From Gracilimonas sp964505215 (lineage in GTDB: Bacteria; Bacteroidota; Rhodothermia; Balneolales; Balneolaceae), in NCBI GenBank assembly GCA_964505215.1, contig CAZDGU010000028.1, positions 1 through 10,256 on the forward strand: a DNA stretch of 10,256 nt, in the 5' to 3' direction. Below are positions 5,277-10,256 of this stretch, piece by piece (position 1 is the stretch's first letter; every line of letters begins with the position of its first letter). Position numbers and translations under genes: made by a program. The notes below the pieces were generated by a model. It ran no database searches. It was not told where the DNA came from and was given only the letters and a program-made list of their open reading frames with translations.

Positions 5277-6785
5277 TTACACATCAAAGTCGATGCCTTG
5301 AGCCAGAGGAAGTGAATCACCCCAGTTCATGGTATTGGTTTGACGGCGCATGTAAGCTTTCCAGGCATCGGAGCCGGACTCGCGTCCGCCACCGGTTTCT
5401 TTTTCACCGCCAAAGGCACCGCCAATTTCAGCACCGCTGGTTCCAATGTTGATGTTTGCAATACCGCAATCGGAGCCCTGGGCGCTGAGGAATTTCTCAG
5501 CTTCACGCATATTCAGCGTAAACATAGACGAGCTGAGCCCTTGCCGCACGCCATTGTGCATTTCCATAGCTTCTTGCAGGGTTTCGTATTTCAGTAGATA
5601 AAGAATAGGTGCAAAGGTTTCGTCCTGTACAATCTGGTAATGATTTTCTGCCTCTGCAATAGCCGGCTTTACATAAAAACCTTCTTTTTCTAACGGTTCA
5701 CCACCGCAAATAACGGTACCGCCTTCTTGCTCAACTTGCTTAAGTGCGCGCTGCATAGTATCAATGGCATCCTGGTCAATCATAGGGCCAACAAGCGTTC
5801 CCTCATCCAGTGGATTCCCAATGGTGATGTTTTCATAAATATTAAGCAGGCGCTCTTTTACCTGGTCATACACAGATTCGTGGATAATAAGACGGCGGGT
5901 TGATGTACAGCGCTGGCCACAAGTTCCAACCGCGCCAAATACCGTTGCCCGGATAGCCATTTCCAGGTCTGCATTCTCGGTGATAATGATCGCGTTGTTT
6001 CCGCCCAGTTCCAGAATGGTTTTACCAAGACGGCTTGCTACGGTTTTGCCAACTTCTTTACCCATTCGGGTTGAACCGGTGGCTGAAATTAACGGAATGC
6101 GCGTGTCTTCAGTCAGCCACTCTCCTGCATCACGGTCTCCGGTTATCAGGTTGAAAATACCTTCGGGCAGATCATTTTCTTTTAAGACTTCTGCTACAAT
6201 TTTTTGAACCGCAACACCGCATAATGGTGTTTTTTCGGAGCCTTTCCAGATGGTAACATTACCTGCAATGGCGGCAATCATCGCGTTCCAGCTCCACACG
6301 GCTACCGGAAAGTTAAAGGCCGAGATAATGCCCACAATACCCAGCGGATGCCACTGCTCGTACATGCGATGCTGTGGCCGCTCGCTGTGCATGGTTTTAC
6401 CGTAAAGCATGCGCGACTGACCAACTGCAAAGTCGCAGATGTCAATCATTTCCTGCACTTCGCCCAGGCCTTCCTGATAAATTTTGCCCATTTCGTAAGA
6501 TACCAGCTTACCTAACGGCTCTTTATATTCTCTGAGCTTCTGGCCAATTTGGCGCACAATCTCGCCTCGCTGCGGGGCAGGCATTTGTCCCCATGTTTTG
6601 TATGCTTCTTGTGCGGTTTCCACAACCTGATCGTACTGCTCGCGCGTGGTTACGCCCACGGTAGCAATTTTTTCCCCATTTGTAGGGGTGAAGCTGCTGA
6701 TGGTTTCTTTGCTTTCCACATGTTTTTGTCCGGTACTGGTTCCGGGATTAATACCTTCTATACCTAATGTTTTCAGAAAATCCAT
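5277..6785 (-). CDS. ALDH7-family aldehyde dehydrogenase (alpha-aminoadipic semialdehyde dehydrogenase type)
   Basis: This is an NAD-dependent aldehyde dehydrogenase of the antiquitin/AmaB group, which oxidises alpha-aminoadipate semialdehyde (in equilibrium with piperideine-6-carboxylate) in lysine breakdown and also acts on betaine and lipid aldehydes. The 502-residue length is normal. Motifs seen are TPTNGE (34-39), FNFPVAVWSWN with Asn158 of the oxyanion hole, cofactor-site Lys181, ATGSTRMGKEV (235-245), ELGGNN with general base Glu259, and GQRCTSTRRL with catalytic Cys293. The C-terminal signature is nearly diagnostic of ALDH7: GSDCGIANINIGTSGAEIGG, then GGEKETGGGRESGSDAWKAY and PLAQGI. 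No lysine-pathway partner such as an aminotransferase or saccharopine enzyme is adjacent, so the substrate is inferred from family only. The start has no clear Shine-Dalgarno but fits the family N-terminus. Confidence 0.92.
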   Translation of the reverse strand: MDFLKTLGIEGINPGTSTGQKHVESKETISSFTPTNGEKIATVGVTTREQYDQVVETAQEAYKTWGQMPAPQRGEIVRQIGQKLREYKEPLGKLVSYEMGKIYQEGLGEVQEMIDICDFAVGQSRMLYGKTMHSERPQHRMYEQWHPLGIVGIISAFNFPVAVWSWNAMIAAIAGNVTIWKGSEKTPLCGVAVQKIVAEVLKENDLPEGIFNLITGDRDAGEWLTEDTRIPLISATGSTRMGKEVGKTVASRLGKTILELGGNNAIIITENADLEMAIRATVFGAVGTCGQRCTSTRRLIIHESVYDQVKERLLNIYENITIGNPLDEGTLVGPMIDQDAIDTMQRALKQVEQEGGTVICGGEPLEKEGFYVKPAIAEAENHYQIVQDETFAPILYLLKYETLQEAMEMHNGVRQGLSSSMFTLNMREAEKFLSAQGSDCGIANINIGTSGAEIGGAFGGEKETGGGRESGSDAWKAYMRRQTNTMNWGDSLPLAQGIDFDV

Positions 6786-6903
6786 ATCAATTAATTATTT
6801 ACTTGGTTTTAGTTTAAGATAGGGAAGTGAAGCATGAGAATACAGACGCTGTAATAGGTTTAAATTATTGTATTCTAATGCCGGAGTTCTGTATTCTTGG
6901 AGT

Positions 6904-7680
6904 ATGAGAAACGCATCAAATAACGAAATTAAATTACTTAGAAAGCTAAACCGAAAAAAATATCGGGAGAAAGAGCAGCGTTTTGTTGTGGAGGGAATTC
7001 GCGGAGTTGAACAGGTTTTAGAAAACGGATTGGTAGAAGTGGAGCACGTTTTTTTGAGTGAACGAGTTGCCGGCAGTTTTCAATCCGGAGCTTCTCAAAT
7101 TCTACTTGAAGATGCTGTGTTTGAGGAAGTAGCTGACACAGAACAAACCCAGGGCGTGCTGGCGCTTTGTAAAATGCCGGCCGAAGCGGATCTTGAAAAG
7201 CTGGCGGAGCAATCCGGAATTATTGTGGCAACAGATGCTATTCAGGATCCGGGAAATATGGGCACAATTTTGCGAACGGCCGCGTGGTTTGGGGTGAAGG
7301 CGTTGGTGGCCGGAAAAGGCAGTGTGGACGTTTATCACCCCAAGGTAGTACGCAGTACCGCCGGCGCAACGGGAAGCCTTCCAGTTATATCGGGCAGCTT
7401 AGAACCGATTTTTGAAGCGTTGGAAGCCGCCGGCTGGGAGACTTTATTATTAGACGGCGGTCGCGAAAGTGTGGATTTGGCCTCGGTTCAATCCGCTAAA
7501 AAAACCATATTGGTAGTTGGCAACGAAGGTAATGGAATATCCGGGCAGTTACTGAGTTCCCCCCGCAAAAAAGTGAGCATTGAACCGGCAGGCGGACAGG
7601 AAAAGGTGGAAAGCCTAAACGCCGCTGTTGCCGTTTCTATCGGTTTATACCAATGGCTGCAAAGCAGTAATAAGGGTTGA
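6904..7680 (+). CDS. TrmH/SpoU-family RNA 2'-O-ribose methyltransferase
   Basis: This is a SAM-dependent methyltransferase that adds a 2'-O-methyl group to an rRNA or tRNA ribose. From ATG 6904 it has 258 residues. The N-terminal L30e-like substrate-binding domain starts with the typical KLNRKKYREKEQRFVVEGIR (about 14-33). The SPOUT knot domain covers about 105-252. Motif 1 is DAIQDPGNMGTILRTA with Asn118 and Arg124; motif 2 is LVVGNEGNGIS (203-213); motif 3 is VSIEPAGGQEKVESLNAAVA (224-243). I prefer ATG 6904 over a TTG at 6868, because family members start just before the KxxRKLxRKK segment and the extra 12 residues look non-native. It diverges from the ALDH gene and ends two bases from a convergent hydrolase gene, with no terminator of its own. 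The target site cannot be read from the sequence. Confidence 0.9.
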   Translation: MRNASNNEIKLLRKLNRKKYREKEQRFVVEGIRGVEQVLENGLVEVEHVFLSERVAGSFQSGASQILLEDAVFEEVADTEQTQGVLALCKMPAEADLEKLAEQSGIIVATDAIQDPGNMGTILRTAAWFGVKALVAGKGSVDVYHPKVVRSTAGATGSLPVISGSLEPIFEALEAAGWETLLLDGGRESVDLASVQSAKKTILVVGNEGNGISGQLLSSPRKKVSIEPAGGQEKVESLNAAVAVSIGLYQWLQSSNKG

Positions 7681-7682
7681 TC

Positions 7683-8351
7683 TCATTCATTTAACAGCGC
7701 ATTTACGTGCGAAATCTCATCCATGTTTATGGTATGGCCCATTCCCGGGTACAGCTTTTTGGTAACTTTTGCTCCCAATTCAGTAAATATTTTAGCTGTT
7801 TCCTGCACGCGCTCCTTGGCAATGTGAGCATCCACATCGCTGCAGCCGATAAAAATGGGTGTGTTTTCGAGCTGTCCGGTATAATCTTCGCGGTGAACTG
7901 AAGGTCCGATTCCTATGAGTCCGCCGCTAAGCACCATAAGTCCGCCATATTTTTTAGGATGACGAGCCACAAACTCTGAAATCAGACAGGCACCCTGTGA
8001 AAAGCCAAGAAAGTAGATTTGGTCTTCATTAAATCCCTCTTCTTTTAACTCTTCAACCAAATCAAAAATCTTTTGCAAAGCAGAAGATAAATGCGGTTCA
8101 TTTTGCTCATTTGGCGCCGTAAAGGGATACGGATACCAGGTATGTCCTGCAGCTTGCGGCGCCCGAAGCGTTAGGGTTTTTTGAATATCAAACTCGTTAG
8201 CCAGCCCAAGAATGCTTTCGGCGCTGGCGCCTCGGCCGTGAATCATAATGAGTGCCGCATCGGCGTCATTTTCCAGACCTGCTTTAATAACAGGGGTTGA
8301 CTGATGCGGACCTTTAATAGAAGACGTTGATTTTGCTCTGAAAATGCTCAT
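7683..8351 (-). CDS. Alpha/beta hydrolase, phospholipase/carboxylesterase family (MhqD-like)
   Basis: This is a cytoplasmic serine esterase of the Abhydrolase_2 family; its Bacillus counterpart MhqD belongs to the quinone-stress response. At 222 residues it is the usual size. The oxyanion-loop motif is MIHGRGASAES (36-46), the nucleophile elbow GFSQGA carries Ser118, the acid is probably Asp172 in IGCSDVDAHI, and the base is His206 in YPGMGHTIN, so the triad is complete. The Trp-Tyr-Pro patch near 72-75 (HTWYPYPF) is typical of this subgroup. It is the second gene of an operon: its ATG lies only three bases after the stop of the dioxygenase gene, which suggests translational coupling. The natural substrate is unknown; hydrolysis of ester products from ring cleavage is an inference from the pairing. 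Confidence 0.88.
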   Translation of the reverse strand: MSIFRAKSTSSIKGPHQSTPVIKAGLENDADAALIMIHGRGASAESILGLANEFDIQKTLTLRAPQAAGHTWYPYPFTAPNEQNEPHLSSALQKIFDLVEELKEEGFNEDQIYFLGFSQGACLISEFVARHPKKYGGLMVLSGGLIGIGPSVHREDYTGQLENTPIFIGCSDVDAHIAKERVQETAKIFTELGAKVTKKLYPGMGHTINMDEISHVNALLNE

Positions 8352-8354
8352 GGT

Positions 8355-9290
8355 TTAAGATGTTGGATTAATGGTAGGAAGAATGCGCTCGATGTCATCG
8401 CGTTTAGACTCCAGCCAGGGTGGTAAAATCAGCTGTTCGCCCAGGTGCTCAAATTCCTCGTCCACGGTGTAACCCGGGTCATCGGAAGCCATTTCAAACA
8501 AAACTCCGGCCGGAATACGATAATACACGGAATTGAACCAATGGCGATCAATGAGGTCGGTTGGGGAAAGTCCTTTTGCTTTCACCTTTTTACGAAGCTG
8601 ATCTAAATCTTCACTGTTCTCAGCTCGGAAGGCAATATGGTGAACCGTTCCGCGACCGTTCTTTCCACGCTCGGGATGTTCGGCAACTTCAATAATAACA
8701 TTTCGGCCAATAGGAGCATCCGTTTGGTATAAAATTTGGTTGTCCTCTTTTGCGGTTTCTTCAAAGCCAAACAGCTCATTCAATAACATGGAAGTGTGGG
8801 CATTTTCCGAAAGCAGCATCCGGGCGCCCCAAAAGCCCTGAATGGTTTTATCAAATGGTACCGGATAGCTTATATTTTCGATTTTACTTTTAGCCCGGCC
8901 TTCAAAAACCAGATCTAATTCCAGTCCATCAGGATCTTCAAAACGCAGTGCTTGACGTCCAAATACGGATACCTGCTTGTAGGTAACTTCATGCTCGGTA
9001 AGTCGGCTTTCCCAGAAATCTTTAGAGTTTTGTGGTACCTGAAGGCCTACATTCACCACTTCACCTACACCCGTTGTTCCTTTTTTAGCACGTGGCCAGG
9101 GGAAAAAAGTAAGACTTGAACCGGGCTCAGCTGCCTGGTTTCCATAAAACAGGTGATAGGTACCGGGGTCATCCTGGTTTACAGATTTTTTGATCATTCT
9201 CATGCCCAAAACATTTGTGTAGAAATTCACATTTTCCTGAGGATCTCCGGCTAAAACCGTGATGTGATGTATTCCTTTATGATGTTCCAT
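8355..9290 (-). CDS. Two-VOC-domain ring-cleaving dioxygenase (MhqO/MhqE-like)
   Basis: This is a predicted metal-dependent extradiol-type dioxygenase that would open hydroquinone- or catechol-like rings. The 311-residue chain carries two glyoxalase/VOC modules, about 5-130 and 150-285. Expected metal ligands are visible: His9 in GIHHITVLAGDPQENVNFY, Glu124 in DPDGLELDLV, His218 in GTVHHIAFRAE and Glu266 in AGVLFEMASDDPGY. The segment NQDDPGTYHLFYGN and the SLTFFPWP strand are characteristic of the MhqO/MhqE group. It is the first gene of an operon with the MhqD-like hydrolase, the same order as mhqE-mhqD in Bacillus subtilis, where MarR-type MhqR controls them. A perfect palindrome and a -7 box lie directly upstream. 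The family is firm; the exact ring substrate is not known even for well-studied members. Confidence 0.9.
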   Translation of the reverse strand: MEHHKGIHHITVLAGDPQENVNFYTNVLGMRMIKKSVNQDDPGTYHLFYGNQAAEPGSSLTFFPWPRAKKGTTGVGEVVNVGLQVPQNSKDFWESRLTEHEVTYKQVSVFGRQALRFEDPDGLELDLVFEGRAKSKIENISYPVPFDKTIQGFWGARMLLSENAHTSMLLNELFGFEETAKEDNQILYQTDAPIGRNVIIEVAEHPERGKNGRGTVHHIAFRAENSEDLDQLRKKVKAKGLSPTDLIDRHWFNSVYYRIPAGVLFEMASDDPGYTVDEEFEHLGEQLILPPWLESKRDDIERILPTINPTS

Positions 9291-9321
9291 AGTGTTTGCA
9301 GTAGGTTGTTAAGGTGAATTG

Positions 9322-9329
9322 TAAAGATA
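9322..9329 (-). promoter_or_regulatory. Candidate -7 box of the dioxygenase-hydrolase operon
   Basis: TATCTTTA on the minus strand is one base from TAnnTTTG and lies 31 bases before the dioxygenase start. The region where a -33 element would fall is occupied by the palindrome at 9332-9355, so a protein bound there would block this promoter. Confidence 0.45.
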
Positions 9330-9331
9330 GA

Positions 9332-9355
9332 AATTAGTTTAATGTTAAACTAATT
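9332..9355. promoter_or_regulatory. Perfect 24-bp palindromic operator candidate
   Basis: AATTAGTTTAA (9332-9342), a TG spacer, then the exact complement TTAAACTAATT (9345-9355). The size and symmetry suit a dimeric winged-helix repressor of MarR type, the class that controls mhq genes in Firmicutes. Its place just upstream of the -7 box of the dioxygenase operon supports repression. It is also next to a possible plus-strand promoter for the mgtC-like gene. No regulator gene is present in the window. Confidence 0.65.
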
Positions 9356-9385
9356 GGCGTTTTCTATGACCCGCATAGATATAGC

Positions 9386-9446
9386 TCGGAACCTTGGCCG
9401 GGTTTTCTTTCTTTATATACAGTAACGGTTCTGGGTTTGAGTTCCG
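9386..9446 (+). promoter_or_regulatory. Structured leader of the mgtC-like gene with competing pairings
   Basis: GGAACC at 9388-9393 could pair with GGTTTT at 9401-9406 (a hairpin followed by CTTTCTTT, terminator-like but weak) or with GGTTCT at 9427-9432. The overlapping CGGAAC at 9387-9392 is complementary to GTTCCG at 9441-9446. Mutually exclusive pairings of one strand suggest attenuation. I recognise no known riboswitch consensus, including the Mg M-box. A possible promoter, TTGGCG (9354-9359) and TAGATA (9376-9381), would start RNA near 9388. Confidence 0.25.
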
Positions 9447-9499
9447 TAGCAATTAAAACACAGGTTGCAAACCGAAATGAGTAATTAAAATAAAAGGAA

Positions 9500-9985
9500 A
9501 TGGATTTATTAACACAATCATACATATTGTTAGATGTTGGTATAGCACTGGTTTTGGGCGGAATTTTAGGCGTTGAACGCGAGTGGAAACAAAAGCCGGC
9601 GGGTTTAAAAACCAATATGATTATTGCCGGATCGGCCACGCTTTTAGTATCGTTGGGAAGGGTGGTAATTTTAGACTTCAGCCAGCTGGTGGAGGTTGAG
9701 GGGTTGAGCGTTGATCCCATTCGAATGGTACACGCGGTGGTAGTGGGAGTGAGCTTTATCGGAGCCGGTACTATTTTGAAAAGTACATCCGAAACCGTGG
9801 TGCGCTATTTAACTACGGCCGCTACAATTTTGATGTCGGCAGGAATTGGTGTAAGTATTGCTTTAAAGCAGTATGTGCTTGGTGTTGGCGTTACCTTTTT
9901 GCTGATAATTGTTAACTTTATATTCGGCTTTTTAGCCCAATATATCGCCAGGCTTTCTGAGTACGAAGGTCATTATGATAAATAG
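9500..9985 (+). CDS. MgtC/SapB-family membrane protein
   Basis: This is an inner-membrane protein of the MgtC/SapB family; members are tied to growth at low magnesium and, in some pathogens, to control of the F-type ATP synthase. The 161-residue chain contains the conserved membrane domain: helix about 10-25 ending in the signature GGILGVEREWKQKPAGLKTN (20-39), then a helix 40-55, VHAVVVGVSFIGAGTILK (77-94) and YLTTAATILMSAGIGVSIAL (103-122), and a last helix about 128-150. It lacks the C-terminal ACT-like cytoplasmic domain of Salmonella MgtC, as many short bacterial members do. An AGGAA directly abuts the ATG, too close for a normal Shine-Dalgarno. It is followed 14 bases later by a small RraB-like frame, so the two may be an operon. 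The family is firm; its role here is inferred. Confidence 0.88.
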   Translation: MDLLTQSYILLDVGIALVLGGILGVEREWKQKPAGLKTNMIIAGSATLLVSLGRVVILDFSQLVEVEGLSVDPIRMVHAVVVGVSFIGAGTILKSTSETVVRYLTTAATILMSAGIGVSIALKQYVLGVGVTFLLIIVNFIFGFLAQYIARLSEYEGHYDK

Positions 9986-9999
9986 TTAAAAAGGTTGTT

Positions 10000-10194
10000 A
10001 TGAGTTTCCTAAGAAAAACGGATGAACGAGTATTAGAGCACATAACTCTGATGGGAGGAAATTTAAAAGCCAAAAGAGTAGTCGATTTCTATTTTAACTT
10101 TTCCATAGAGTACAATGTCATGATGGTAGAAATGAAGCTCACAAATTCAGGCTTTGAAACGCCTTTTTATATCAATCTCACTACCGCAATTTAA
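10000..10194 (+). CDS. Short RraB-like protein, possibly truncated
   Basis: The 64-residue frame resembles the first half of the RraB family (regulators that bind and inhibit RNase E; also found as stand-alone or DUF695-linked domains). The matching pattern is DERVLEHITLMGGNLKAKRV, then VDFYFNF and a stretch ending in NSGFE, compared with the family pattern D..VL..L...GD.L..pr.VdFff.F......A...l...GFe. The usual domain continues for another 40-50 residues and typically ends near YDGW; here TAA follows INLTTAI. AAAAGG five bases before the ATG is a plausible ribosome site, and the start lies 14 bases after the mgtC-like stop. It could be a degraded gene, a frameshifted one, or a genuine short protein. 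The family assignment is tentative. Confidence 0.5.
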   Translation: MSFLRKTDERVLEHITLMGGNLKAKRVVDFYFNFSIEYNVMMVEMKLTNSGFETPFYINLTTAI

Positions 10195-10256
10195 GTATAT
10201 CAACCTGAGTTCGATTCTAAATCATGCTTAATTGGTTTGTTTGGACTGGATTGTAC

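Noticed and set aside
6868..6903. TTG start adding 12 residues to the TrmH-family protein
   Set aside because: Homologues begin close to the ATG at 6904 and TTG starts are rare; the added residues look untranslated.
7678..7685. Missing terminator between the TrmH and hydrolase genes as a sign of a fused or misassembled junction
   Set aside because: Both proteins are full length with normal C-termini; tight convergent ends are common in compact genomes.
9366..9425. 19-codon leader peptide (starting MTRIDIARN) before the mgtC-like gene
   Set aside because: No ribosome site and no run of regulatory codons such as the Pro codons of Salmonella leaders; probably chance.
9364..9720. Minus-strand 118-residue frame opposite the mgtC-like gene
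   Set aside because: Shadow of the MgtC coding strand; no domain, and the MgtC motifs on the plus strand are clear.

Overview
The window looks like chromosomal DNA from a Bacteroidota/Balneolota-type (FCB-group) bacterium, for example a Balneola- or Gracilimonas-like organism. This rests on moderate GC, a Gly-rich SecG, two signal-peptide lipoproteins (so a diderm envelope), several TAnnTTTG-like -7 boxes upstream of genes, and mostly absent or weak Shine-Dalgarno sequences. The genus is an inference; no rRNA or other marker is present.

Bases 1-1005 hold no gene I can defend. They form a repeat-rich island: related fold-back units around 53-80, 199-270 and 333-394, a perfect 14-bp hairpin at 217-249, a long hairpin at 412-477, and a CCAGC..GTCAGACGA motif that occurs twice. 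From 1006 to the right edge the genes are densely packed.

Region 1006-2454: an MscS-type channel gene (minus) diverges from secG (plus), which ends in a strong terminator. Region 2527-4497: a predicted lipoprotein with a carboxypeptidase-regulatory-like domain (plus) converges through a shared terminator on an FKBP-type prolyl isomerase lipoprotein (minus). A small two-helix membrane protein (minus) lies upstream of the isomerase gene. Region 4615-6785: a DJ-1/PfpI protein of the DJ-1D (glyoxalase III-like) type (plus) converges through a terminator on an ALDH7-family semialdehyde dehydrogenase (minus). Region 6904-7680: a TrmH/SpoU-family RNA 2'-O-methyltransferase (plus), whose stop lies two bases from the next convergent gene.

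Region 7683-9355: a two-gene minus-strand operon encodes a two-VOC-domain ring-cleaving dioxygenase (MhqO/MhqE-like) and an alpha/beta hydrolase (MhqD-like). It is headed by a perfect 11+2+11 bp palindrome next to its -7 box. The pairing matches the quinone-responsive mhqED arrangement of Bacillus, and the palindrome is a strong operator candidate for a MarR-type repressor that is not in this window. Region 9356-10256: a leader with several competing pairings precedes an MgtC/SapB-family membrane protein and a short RraB-like reading frame that stops about halfway through the usual domain.

Taken together, the right two thirds is rich in electrophile and aldehyde defence (DJ-1D, ALDH7, the MhqED-like pair) mixed with envelope and housekeeping genes. 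I do not see a clear new multi-gene defence or mobile system. The least explained parts are the repeat island, the palindromic operator, the mgtC leader, the C-terminal domain of the 333-residue lipoprotein and the short RraB-like gene.
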